Shown piece by piece: positions 40,941-48,319 of a stretch of DNA of 64,000 bases. Position numbers and translations under genes: made by a program. The DNA is from Streptomyces rishiriensis (GTDB taxonomy: Bacteria > Actinomycetota > Actinomycetes > Streptomycetales > Streptomycetaceae). Every line of letters begins with the position of its first letter. The stretch's first letter is position 1. Under the pieces are notes generated by a model. That model saw nothing but the letters and a program-made list of their open reading frames with translations, was not told the DNA's origin and did not search any database. The stretch spans positions 124,001 through 188,000 of the forward strand of contig NZ_BEWA01000008.1 of assembly GCF_003112535.1 (NCBI RefSeq), written 5' to 3'.

Positions 40941-41540
40941 TCAGCGGTGCCGGTACCGCGCCTCGACGGCGACGGCCGCCGCGACGGCGGCCCCGAGGAC
41001 GGGAACCGCCAGCGGCGGGACGAACCAGGCGGACAGGGCGACGACGGCGAGGCCGCAGACGATCAGGAAGGACCCGGCGGGATCGCGCACGGTGCGCCGC
41101 CCGGCGTCCGCGAGCAGCGCCCGCCAGCGGGAGCCGGGCGTCCAGACGGCCGCCGCCCGCAGCAGGGTCACGACGAGCCCGATCAGCGCGAAGACGCCCA
41201 CCGCCCCGACGTACGGCCCGCCGGGCAGCCCGGCCCGGGAGGCCAGGACGTCCACCCGGACCGCGGCGGCCGCGGCCCAGCCGGCGAGCCCGACGACCCA
41301 TCCCCCGCGCACGGCCGCCAGGAAGTCCGCGGCGAAGTCCCGCAGACCGCCCTCCTGATGGCTCGTACGCCGCCGCAGGTGCCGTGCGCCGGCCGCGAAG
41401 GCCGCGGGACAGGTGACGACGCCGAGGCTGGCGATCGCGATCCACACCCCGGTGAGCAGACACTCGGCGAAGACCGCGAAGCGCTCGCCGAACACCGACT
41501 CCCTGCGCGCGGAGCGGGCCCTCACCCGTGCTTGCGCCAT
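40941..41540 (-). CDS. YesL-like (DUF624) membrane protein
   Basis: 199 residues with about five transmembrane helices (FAVFAECLLTGVWIAIASLG at about 22-41; GGWVVGLAGWAAAAAVRV; YVGAVGVFALIGLVVTLLRA; SFLIVCGLAVVALSAWFV). The conserved early segment FAECLLTGVWIAIASLGVVTC PAA-type is what I link to DUF624/YesL. In Bacillus yesL lies beside the yesOPQ transporter and RG-I degradation genes, and here it sits 10 nt after a sugar permease gene, an equivalent place. Its role in uptake is not known. Confidence 0.7.
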   Translation of the reverse strand: MAQARVRARSARRESVFGERFAVFAECLLTGVWIAIASLGVVTCPAAFAAGARHLRRRTSHQEGGLRDFAADFLAAVRGGWVVGLAGWAAAAAVRVDVLASRAGLPGGPYVGAVGVFALIGLVVTLLRAAAVWTPGSRWRALLADAGRRTVRDPAGSFLIVCGLAVVALSAWFVPPLAVPVLGAAVAAAVAVEARYRHR

Positions 41541-41550
41541 GGTGACCGCC

Positions 41551-42426
41551 TCAGCCCTTCAGTCCGGAGGTCGCCATGCCGTCGATGAGATGGCGCTGGA
41601 AGGCCATGAAGAAGGCGATGACCGGAACGAGCGCCACCAGCGACATCGCGATCATGCTGCCGTAGTCGGAGATGCCCTCCTGGTCGCGGAACATCATCAG
41701 CCCGAGCGAGACCGTGTACTTGGAGGGGGTGTTCAGGTAGATCAACGGACCCATGAAGTCGTTCCACGCGTTGATGAAGGCGAAGATGGCGCTGGTGATG
41801 ATCGCCGGACGGCTCAGCGGCAGCACGACGGACCAGTAGGTCCGCAGGTGCCCGCAGCCGTCCAGCTTGGCCGCCTCGTCCAGCTCGCGCGGCAGCCCGC
41901 GCATGAACTGGACCATCAGGAAGACGAAGAACGCCTCAGTGGCCAGGAACTTCCCCGCCACGAGCGGTACCAGCGTGTCGATGTAGCCGAGATTGCGGAA
42001 CAGCACGTACTGCGGGATGAGCAGCACGTGGTACGGCAGCAGCAGCGTGCCGATCATCAGGGTGAAGAGCAGGTTCCGCCCGGCGAACCGGATCTTGGCG
42101 AAGGCGTACGCGGTGAGCGAGCTGGAGAGCACCACGCCGGCCACGGCCAGGACGGCGTACATGAGCGAGTTGGTGAAGAAGGTGCCGATGGAGATCCCGG
42201 AGATGCCGTCGGCGAGCCCGGAGAAGTTCGCCCAGACCGGCTTGGCTGGCAGCAGGTCGAGGCTGGCGACGATGTCCTTGCTCGGCTTGAACGAGGCCCC
42301 GAGCACCCAGACCACCGGGTAGAGGACGACGGCGAGCACGAGCAGCGCCCCCACGTGCCAGGCGAGGGAGCCGACGCGCCGCCGCTCGCTGGCGGCCCGT
42401 GCGACGGGGGTGGTGGCAGTGCTCAC
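41551..42426 (-). CDS. Carbohydrate ABC transporter permease (MalG-type)
   Basis: Inner-membrane half-channel. 291 residues, six helices. The EAA loop reads DEAAKLDGCGHLRTYWSVVL (about 186-205), which contacts the ATPase. First helix WHVGALLVLAVVLYPVVWVLG; last segment LVALVPVIAFFMAFQRHLIDG with the typical GMATSGLKG end. GTG at 42426 overlaps the previous permease stop by 4 nt. It is followed 10 nt later by the YesL-like gene. Confidence 0.92.
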   Translation of the reverse strand: MSTATTPVARAASERRRVGSLAWHVGALLVLAVVLYPVVWVLGASFKPSKDIVASLDLLPAKPVWANFSGLADGISGISIGTFFTNSLMYAVLAVAGVVLSSSLTAYAFAKIRFAGRNLLFTLMIGTLLLPYHVLLIPQYVLFRNLGYIDTLVPLVAGKFLATEAFFVFLMVQFMRGLPRELDEAAKLDGCGHLRTYWSVVLPLSRPAIITSAIFAFINAWNDFMGPLIYLNTPSKYTVSLGLMMFRDQEGISDYGSMIAMSLVALVPVIAFFMAFQRHLIDGMATSGLKG

Positions 42427-43379
42427 TTGGCGGCCTCCTCGTAGTGCACCCACTTCTTCTGCGACCAGAACAGGACCGCCGTGACGAGCGCCACCGCCAC
42501 CACCAGCGTCCAGGCCATCGCGGAGGCGAAGCCCATCTGGGCCTCCTTGAAGCCCTTCTGGTACAGGTAGCAGGTATAGACCAACGTGGCGTCGGCCGGT
42601 CCGCACCGGGTGTCGGAGACGACGTACGCCGAGCCGAACACCTGGAACGCGTGGATCGACTCCAGCAGCACGTTGAAGAAGAGGACCGGGGAGATCATCG
42701 GCAGCGTGATGTTCCAGAACTGGCGGAACGGGCCGGCGCCGTCCATCTCGGCGGCCTCGTACAGTTCCTGCGGCACCTGTTTGAGCCCCGCCAGGAAGAT
42801 GACCATCGGCGCGCCGAACTGCCAGATGCTCAGCGCCACCAGCGCGTACAGGACGTAGTCCGGGTTGCCGATCCAGCCGCCGACGTCGAGCCCGAAGATC
42901 TTCTGCGTACGGTCGACCACGGCGCCGTCGGAGAACAGCGCCCGCCACACGAAGCCCACGGAGACGCTGGCCCCGATGAGCGACGGCATGTAGAACGCGG
43001 CCCGGTACAGGGCCTGTCCGCGCCGCTTCTGCGCGAGCAGCAGCGCCACCCCGAGGGCGAGGAGCAGCTTCAGCGGTGTGGCCACGACGACGTACTTCAG
43101 CGTGACCTGCACCGACTTCTGCCAGCGCGGATCCTGGAACATCGTGGTGAAGTTGTCGAGACCCACCCACCTGGGCGGCGTGAACAGGTTGTAGCTCGTG
43201 AACGCGTAGTACAGCGAGGCGATCATCGGCCCGGCCGTGAGCAGCAGGAACCCCGCGATCCACGGCGACATGAAGAGATAGCCGGCGAGATTCTCGCGCC
43301 GCCGCCCGCGTCGCCCGGCGACCGGAGCGGCGGACCGCTCCTTCGCCGGGCGTGCGGGCGCTTCCTTGACGAGCGTCAT
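42423..43379 (-). CDS. Carbohydrate ABC transporter permease (MalF/UgpA-type)
   Basis: 318 residues. A basic, Ala/Pro-rich N-terminus (1-33) leads to helix 1 (LAGYLFMSPWIAGFLLLTAG). About six helices follow; the EAA loop is YEAAEMDGAGPFRQFWNITL (about 213-232). Its stop overlaps the next permease. It starts 14 nt after the solute-binding protein gene. The pair should form the heterodimeric channel of a CUT1-type importer. Confidence 0.92.
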   Translation of the reverse strand: MTLVKEAPARPAKERSAAPVAGRRGRRRENLAGYLFMSPWIAGFLLLTAGPMIASLYYAFTSYNLFTPPRWVGLDNFTTMFQDPRWQKSVQVTLKYVVVATPLKLLLALGVALLLAQKRRGQALYRAAFYMPSLIGASVSVGFVWRALFSDGAVVDRTQKIFGLDVGGWIGNPDYVLYALVALSIWQFGAPMVIFLAGLKQVPQELYEAAEMDGAGPFRQFWNITLPMISPVLFFNVLLESIHAFQVFGSAYVVSDTRCGPADATLVYTCYLYQKGFKEAQMGFASAMAWTLVVAVALVTAVLFWSQKKWVHYEEAAK

Positions 43380-43393
43380 GGTGGTACGTCCCC

Positions 43394-44683
43394 TCAGCCC
43401 GCGAACGCGGCCTTGGCCTCGCTGAACAGCGCCTTCGCGGCGTCGGCCGGCTTGGTCTTGCCCTGGGCGACCTCACCGCCGATGCGCAGGAAGGCCGCCT
43501 CGATGACGTCCGCGCCGGACGGGTGCGGGGTGATCTTCCCGAGCACGCCAGCCTTGGAGACCTCGTCCTCGTAGGCCGCGACGCCCTTGTTCTGGGCGTC
43601 GGCCGGCTTGAAGGCGTCGTACTGCTCGGTGGTGGCGAGGATGCCGCGGTCGTAGCCCATGATCTTGCCGACCTCGGGGTCGTGGACCATGAAGTCGATG
43701 AACTGGGCCGCTTCCTTCGGGTGCTTGGTCCCGGAGAAGGCGCTCAGCATCAGCGAGCCGAGGTACTGGCCGGTGTCCTTGCCGTTCGTGGTGGGAATGG
43801 GCGCGAGCCCGTAGTCCGACTCGCCCTCGCCCTCATAGCGGATGGAGAAGTTGTCCCAGGTGAACTCGGACGCGGCCAGGCCCGCCGAGAGTCCCGACTT
43901 CGGCTTGACCTGCTCGATCTTCTTGGGGTCGGCGACGAGTCCGGACTTGACGCGCTTGTAGCCGTCCTCCCACCACTGCGTCACGTCGTCCTCGGTGAAG
44001 CCGAGACCGGTCTCCGTGAAGAACGCCTTTCCGTTCTGACGCAGGTACAGGTCGTAGAGGTACATGATGTTGAAGTATCCGGTGTCACCGGCGATCTTCA
44101 GTTTGTCCTGGACGGTCTGCAGCGCGGCGAAGTAGTCGTCCCAGGTCCAGCCGAACTTCGCCGCCACGCCCGCCTTCTTGAAGGCCTTCAGGTCGATGAC
44201 GAGCGCCATGGTGTTCGCGCCGACGGGTATGCCGATCTGCTTGCCGTCGACCTGACCGTTCGCCAGAACACCGTTGCGGAAGTTCTCCAGCTTCAGGTTT
44301 CCCGCGTCCGCCTGCGCCTTCAGATCCATCAGAACACCGCGCTTGTCGTACTTGCGCAGAAAGCCGACCGCATTCTGGAAAACGTCCGGCGGATTCCCGC
44401 CGGAAGCCTGGGTCTGGAACTTCTCCCAGAACGCCTCGTAGTCGGTGAATTCGGGCTTGATCTTGATCTTCGGGTACTTCTTCTCGAAGAGCGCGATCGT
44501 CTTCTTGATGGCGATGGTGCGCGGCTCGCCACCCCACCACGCATAACGGATCGTCACCGTCCCGTCGGCGGAGGTCCCACTGTCTCCCCCGCACCCGGTG
44601 GTCGCGGCCAGGCCCAGCGTGGCCGCCGTCGCCCCCGCGGCCTTGAGGATCGTTCGCCTCTCAACATTCCTGCTGGTTCCCAC
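43394..44683 (-). CDS. Sugar-binding lipoprotein of an ABC importer (SBP family 1)
   Basis: 429 residues. The N-terminus carries a twin-arginine-like RRTILKAAGATAATLGLAA followed by the lipobox ATTGC (Cys at about 31), so export and lipid anchoring are expected. The mature part follows the SBP_1 fold, with TIRYAWWGGEPRTIAIKKTI, GGNPPDVFQNAVGFLRKYD and AAQFIDFMVHDPEVGKIM. First gene of the operon, 37 nt after the nearer operator. The ligand is probably an oligosaccharide released from pectin, judging by the downstream lyase and YesL-like genes, but no ligand residues can be assigned. Confidence 0.93.
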   Translation of the reverse strand: MGTSRNVERRTILKAAGATAATLGLAATTGCGGDSGTSADGTVTIRYAWWGGEPRTIAIKKTIALFEKKYPKIKIKPEFTDYEAFWEKFQTQASGGNPPDVFQNAVGFLRKYDKRGVLMDLKAQADAGNLKLENFRNGVLANGQVDGKQIGIPVGANTMALVIDLKAFKKAGVAAKFGWTWDDYFAALQTVQDKLKIAGDTGYFNIMYLYDLYLRQNGKAFFTETGLGFTEDDVTQWWEDGYKRVKSGLVADPKKIEQVKPKSGLSAGLAASEFTWDNFSIRYEGEGESDYGLAPIPTTNGKDTGQYLGSLMLSAFSGTKHPKEAAQFIDFMVHDPEVGKIMGYDRGILATTEQYDAFKPADAQNKGVAAYEDEVSKAGVLGKITPHPSGADVIEAAFLRIGGEVAQGKTKPADAAKALFSEAKAAFAG

Positions 44684-44719
44684 AGTCGGGCCCTCCCCGC
44701 AGCGTCACTGCCGCTTGCA

Positions 44720-44744
44720 TGAATCGTTTCAAGAAAGCGCTTGC
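44720..44744 (-). promoter_or_regulatory. Two LacI-type operators
   Basis: TGAATCGTTTCA (44720-44731) and GAAAGCGCTTGC (44733-44744) are each 12-nt near-perfect palindromes with one mismatched base pair, centres 13 nt apart. Both have the central CG expected of LacI-family sites. They lie at and just after the predicted transcription start. No LacI-family gene is nearby in this window. Confidence 0.75.
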
Positions 44745-44750
44745 TGGCAC

Positions 44751-44779
44751 AAGGTACGAGGGGGTTGAGAGAGCGTCAA
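44751..44779 (-). promoter_or_regulatory. Promoter of the sugar operon
   Basis: TTGACG (44779-44774), exactly 17-nt spacer, TACCTT (44756-44751) on minus, a good housekeeping-type match. The start should fall around 44744, within the first operator. Confidence 0.75.
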
Positions 44780-45521
44780 TGATTCGGACAGGAATTTCTT
44801 GTGCGGCGACTCCGCGGCGGGGCGGCCGTTCCCGGACCGTTTGGCACTCACCCGAACGTGAAGCTCCTGGTGAGGGGCTTCCGTTCGGCGCATCGAACCG
44901 AGGATCAGCTTTCGCGGGCAAGGGGCGAACGGCTGAAACCCGCGCCGGGACGGCGGCTTGGCCTGGGGGAGGACAGATCCCCATGGGAGGCAGGTGAATT
45001 GATGGAGTGTGAGGTGGTTGAGGGGCTTGCCTGTGGGGCGGGGGCGGCGCCAAGGGCGCGCGGGCGGCGGGGGCGGTGAGGGTTACGGGGTGTGACCGGA
45101 TCCGACCGGAGGCGGGGCGCGCCCCGAAGGCAGGCCGCAAGACGAGCTGGAGCGTGGCGAGGCGTCCAGGGATCCGGCGGTGAGGACCGGGGGCGACCGG
45201 GAGGTAGGCCGCGCGGGGGAAGCGCTGCGCAACTGGTCGGGCGTGGCCGAGGAGAGTCGGGCGGAACCGGCGGCTGAGGCTGGCAGGGGGGCCGCGTAAG
45301 GGCCGGTCGCCGGGACCGGCAGGGCGCTGACCAGGGGCTGGCAGCAGCGGCCACTGGGACCGACGGGGGTGCCGGGACGAGCTGGCCTGTCGGGGGCTGG
45401 CAGGGGTCGGGCCGGTGTCGGCCGCGGAACCCCGTGTCGCCTCACGTCACCCCGGGCCGCGGGGATCGCGCCGGCCTCAGCGGCCGCCGTGGCCAGTACG
45501 GACGCAGGGGCCGCCGGACGA

Positions 45522-45584
45522 GCCGCACGGGCCGCACGGGCCTCACGGGCCGCACGGGCCGCACGGGCCGCATGGGCCGCATGG
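45522..45584. repeat. 9-bp tandem repeat, seven units
   Basis: Unit GCCGCACGG, seven consecutive copies with single changes (GCCTCACGG in unit 3, GCCGCATGG in units 6-7). Confidence 0.9.
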
Positions 45585-45603
45585 ACCACGGGTCCCGAGG
45601 GGC

Positions 45604-45743
45604 CATGAGCGGCGGGGAGGGCGGTACGGGCCGTGAGCGGCGGGAAGGACGGCGCAGGGCGTGAGCGGCGAGGAGGACGGCGCAGGGCGTGAGCGGCGAG
45701 GAGGACGGCGCAGGCCGTGCGCGGCGGGGAGGGCGGTACGCGC
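45604..45743. repeat. 28-bp tandem repeat, five units
   Basis: Five directly adjacent 28-nt units starting at 45604, 45632, 45660, 45688 and 45716. Each begins CATGAGCGGCGG or CGTGAGCGGCG-like and contains GGAGGGCGG or GGACGGCGC; units 3 and 4 differ at one base. A sixth begins at 45744 but decays. Confidence 0.88.
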
Positions 45744-45771
45744 CGTGCGTGGCCGGGGGGCGGTGAAACGG

Positions 45772-45807
45772 CGTCGGCCCGTCTGCTGTGTCGCAGACGG
45801 GCCGACG
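45772..45807 (-). terminator. Terminator of tRNA-Val copy 2
   Basis: 15-bp stem CGTCGGCCCGTCTGC (45772-45786) / GCAGACGGGCCGACG (45793-45807), loop TGTGTC. It lies 8 nt past the tRNA. The T-run on minus is weak (TTT). Confidence 0.8.
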
Positions 45808-45814
45808 TTCCGGG

Positions 45815-45886
45815 TGGGCGATACTGGGTTCGAACCAGTGACCTCTTCGGTGTGAACGAAGCGCTCTCCCACTGAGCTAATCGCCC
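45815..45886 (-). tRNA. tRNA-Val (CAC), copy 2
   Basis: 72-nt gene, same sequence as copy 1 at 35046-35117, same strand, anticodon CAC. Flanking sequences differ within a few bases. A TAATGT hexamer (45905-45900) upstream may be its -10; the -35 is unclear. Confidence 0.97.
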
Positions 45887-45976
45887 GGACGCAGGAAGAA
45901 CATTACCCCAAGTCAGGGGGTGACTGTGACCATGTACGAAGGCGGACGGAGGCCCCCGCCCGCCGACCGCCGCGGA

Positions 45977-46438
45977 TCACTGGTCCCTGATGTTCCAGGG
46001 CATCTCCAGGCCGAACTTCCACAGGTAGACCCCCAGCAACGCCCCGATGACCACCAGGCCGATCGAGGTCAGGATGATGTTGCGGCGCCGGACCTTCGGG
46101 TCCAGGGCACGCTGGGCCGCCTCGGTGACCTTGCGTTTGGTCCAGCGGAGCACCAGCTGGGCCCAGACGAACTCGGTCGCCCAGATCGCCATGCCGCCGA
46201 AGATCACGACCCAGCCGGGACCGGGCAGCGGCAGCATGACGATGCCGGCGCCCACCACGGCGAGGCCGATCACGAAGACGCCGACCTGCCAGCTCAGGTG
46301 CAGCATGCGGCGCGCCTTGACGAATTCGGGAGCCTTGGAGCCGAGCCCCTGCCCGCGCTGTTCCTGCGCCGCTCCGTCCGGTTTCGCCCCGTCCGCCGCC
46401 ACGGACGCGTCGCCGGACTCGTCACTCCCCGTATTCAT
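45977..46438 (-). CDS. TIGR02611-like PGPGW transmembrane protein
   Basis: 153 residues from the ATG at 46438. A polar N-terminus (about 1-45) is followed by two helices in tandem separated by the signature PLPGPGWVVIFGG (about 81-93), a basic cytoplasmic loop (VRRRNIILTS preceded by LRWTKRKVTEAAQRALDPK) and a final helix (IGLVVIGALLGVYLWKFG). The PGPGW motif defines this family of small putative membrane proteins found in actinobacteria. Role unknown. It is divergent from ssgB, which lies 191 nt away. Confidence 0.82.
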   Translation of the reverse strand: MNTGSDESGDASVAADGAKPDGAAQEQRGQGLGSKAPEFVKARRMLHLSWQVGVFVIGLAVVGAGIVMLPLPGPGWVVIFGGMAIWATEFVWAQLVLRWTKRKVTEAAQRALDPKVRRRNIILTSIGLVVIGALLGVYLWKFGLEMPWNIRDQ

Positions 46439-46629
46439 ACAGCCAGACCCTACCCGAGAGATTCCGGTCACCGGAATGGTGGCACTCGGCGAACGAGGTG
46501 TCGGCCGGAAGAGTTACGTAAAGGCACGCAAAACACGCAGAGGGGTTTACAACGGCACCGTAGGTGGCATGTCGATTTCGCCGACGTGCGAATCCCCGAG
46601 CGCACACTGAGCGAAAGGCCCTGGCGCTT

Positions 46630-47043
46630 ATGAACACCACGGTCAGCTGCGAGCTGCACCTGCGCCTCGTTGTGTCGAGCGAGTCCTCCCTGCCTGTCCC
46701 CGCAGGCCTGCGGTACGACACGGCCGACCCCTACGCCGTGCACGCCACCTTCCACACCGGAGCCGAAGAGACCGTCGAGTGGGTGTTCGCCCGCGACCTC
46801 CTCGCCGAAGGGCTGCACCGGCCCACGGGCACGGGCGACGTCCGAGTCTGGCCGTCGCGCAGCCACGGTCAGGGCGTCGTCTGCATCGCTCTGAGCTCTC
46901 CTGAGGGCGAAGCCCTGCTCGAGGCCCCGGCGCGAGCCCTGGAGTCCTTCCTGAAGCGGACGGACGCGGCCGTGCCTCCCGGCACGGAACACCGGCACTT
47001 CGATCTCGACCAAGAGCTCTCGCACATCCTGGCGGAGAGCTAG
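46630..47043 (+). CDS. ssgB: Sporulation-specific cell division protein SsgB
   Basis: 137 residues. SsgA-like protein that, in Streptomyces, recruits FtsZ to future septum sites in aerial hyphae with SsgA. The whole sequence (start MNTTVSCELHLRLVVSSESS, middle EETVEWVFARDLLAEGLHRP, end HFDLDQELSHILAES) matches the highly conserved SsgB of S. coelicolor as I recall it. Start ATG at 46630; alternative GTGs are not needed. Presence of this gene is strong evidence for a sporulating streptomycete. A strong hairpin follows. Confidence 0.97.
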   Translation: MNTTVSCELHLRLVVSSESSLPVPAGLRYDTADPYAVHATFHTGAEETVEWVFARDLLAEGLHRPTGTGDVRVWPSRSHGQGVVCIALSSPEGEALLEAPARALESFLKRTDAAVPPGTEHRHFDLDQELSHILAES

Positions 47044-47120
47044 GGCGAGGCTCACACCGAGCCGCCCGGCGCCGTCCACTCGGGGAGACGGTTCGGGCTG
47101 ATACAACCGCATAGGGCATG

Positions 47121-47162
47121 CGCCGACGCCGCGCCACGGGCTGCCGTGGGGCGGCGTCGGCG
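47121..47162 (+). terminator. Two-tier terminator after ssgB
   Basis: Outer 12-bp perfect stem CGCCGACGCCGC (47121-47132) / GCGGCGTCGGCG (47151-47162) around an inner CCACGG/CCGTGG stem (47134-47139, 47144-47149). About 80 nt past the ssgB stop. The rest of 47044-47318 shows no gene. Confidence 0.75.
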
Positions 47163-47318
47163 TGTCCGCGGCGGCCCCGGCGGCGCTCCCCGGGCCGTCC
47201 GTCGTTCCCGGCCGCCGGAATCCGGGTCCCCGTTCGACCGTGGTTCGGCGGCCCGGTGCGGCTACCATCGGCCAGCATCGGCGGGCACCCGCCCGACCTC
47301 CAGGCCAGGGAGCGAAAC

Positions 47319-47879
47319 GTGCTGATCACCCACGACACCCGGTGTGCGCTCGACACCGTGGTGGATCTGGTGAACACCGCCCCGGAGGACGGCACGACCC
47401 CGGACGCGCTGCCGGATGTCGCCGCCCTCGAGGAGTTCGTGCGAAAGCACGACATAAGTGACGTCGGCGTGCTCTCCGAGTTCGACCTTTCCGCGGTGCG
47501 GAAGATCCGCGGACGGTTCGCCGGGATCTTCGCCGCGACGGACCCACGCGTCGCGGCCGGACTGATCAACGACCTGGTGGCCGCCGCGGGCACCACGCCT
47601 CGCCTCACCGACCACGACGGCTACGACTGGCATGTGCACTACTTCGCGCCCGGCGCGTCCGTCGCCGACCACCTGGCGGCCGACTGCGGGATGGCGCTGG
47701 CGTTCTTCGTGGTCGCCGGGGAAGAGGAGCGGCTGCGGCGATGCGAGGCCCCGGACTGCCGGCGCGCCTTCGTCGACCTCTCGCGCAACCGGTCCCGCAG
47801 GTACTGCGACAGCCGCACGTGCGGCAACCGGCTCCATGTGGCCGCCTACCGGGCGCGCCGCAAGGAGGCCGCGGGCTGA
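47319..47879 (+). CDS. CGNR zinc-finger protein (ABATE domain)
   Basis: 186 residues. The N-terminal ABATE-like domain (1-135; VDLVNTAPEDGTTPDALPDVAAL) is followed by a C-terminal zinc finger, RRCEAPDCRRAFVDLSRNRS then YCDSRTCGNRLH. The four Cys and the CGNR signature fit this family of likely DNA-binding regulators. GTG at 47319 is preferred. Convergent with the 50-codon gene on minus. Its target is unknown; in many genomes these genes sit near stress or antibiotic genes. Confidence 0.88.
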   Translation: MLITHDTRCALDTVVDLVNTAPEDGTTPDALPDVAALEEFVRKHDISDVGVLSEFDLSAVRKIRGRFAGIFAATDPRVAAGLINDLVAAAGTTPRLTDHDGYDWHVHYFAPGASVADHLAADCGMALAFFVVAGEEERLRRCEAPDCRRAFVDLSRNRSRRYCDSRTCGNRLHVAAYRARRKEAAG

Positions 47880-47928
47880 CCTCCCGGCACGCGGAGGGGG
47901 CGCCGGCAGGGCGCTCGATGCCGACGGG

Positions 47929-47949
47929 CCCCGGCGGGTGACGCCGGGG
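47929..47949. terminator. Hairpin between CGNR gene and small ORF
   Basis: CCCCGGCG (47929-47936) / CGCCGGGG (47942-47949), perfect 8-bp stem, GGTGA loop, between converging genes. Confidence 0.6.
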
Positions 47950-47963
47950 ACCGCGGGTACGGC

Positions 47964-48116
47964 TCACAGCAGCAGCAGATCATGCAGCGAAGCCATGAGC
48001 AGCAGACACCCGATCACCGCCAGGAAGATCATCAGCGGTGGCTGGGAAAGGGCGAAGAGGCACCCGCGCGGCTCGTCCTGAGGTGGCGCGTCGTCGCTCT
48101 GTGTCGTGTCCAGCAT
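47964..48116 (-). CDS. 50-residue membrane peptide
   Basis: I read this gene from the minus strand at 48116-47964. It starts MLDTTQSDDAPPQDEPRGC (polar, acidic, about 1-20) and ends with a long hydrophobic run (QPPLMIFLAVIGCLLLMASL, then HDLLLL; about 25-50), with two cysteines. GC at third codon positions is roughly 82%, as in neighbouring genes. The ribosome site is weak (GCGAG), which lowers confidence. Single transmembrane segment, N-in orientation unclear. The 203 nt upstream (48117-48319) hold no gene. Confidence 0.6.
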   Translation of the reverse strand: MLDTTQSDDAPPQDEPRGCLFALSQPPLMIFLAVIGCLLLMASLHDLLLL

Positions 48117-48319
48117 CTCGCGGGCGATGATGACGCAGGTGGCCTCCCCGGCGCGATCTACAGGCGCGGTTTGAGCGGGAGTTCGCCAGAATCCGTGACG
48201 TCGGTTTCAGGCCGTGATCGTTTCCGCGCACGCGCGGGCCGACTGTGTCGTTTCGAGGGTCGGCTCCGCTGCCGTGGTTCACGCGGCGACGTTCACGCTG
48301 TTCCGCCTCCGCCGCCGCT

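Larger units (their letters stand above)
44780..45771. other. About 1 kb without a convincing gene
   Basis: Between the sugar promoter and the second tRNA terminator. Open frames here are low-complexity, lack ribosome sites and show no family features. The right part (from about 45500) is built of tandem repeats; the left part shows nothing further I can name. Confidence 0.6.

Noticed and set aside
44905..45664. Several overlapping open frames in the repeat region
   Set aside because: Products are Arg/Ala/Gly/Pro low complexity, made by the repeats, without ribosome sites.
45604..45743. CRISPR-like array (five 28-bp units)
   Set aside because: Units are directly adjacent with no unique spacers, and no cas genes are present.
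35046..45886. Integrative element using tRNA-Val as attachment site
   Set aside because: No integrase, excisionase or replication gene in the interval; the repeats are whole tRNA genes, not att-like fragments.
46545..46600. SigH-type promoter for ssgB
   Set aside because: GTTT at 46545-46548 exists, but no GGGTAT-like box stands at the right distance.
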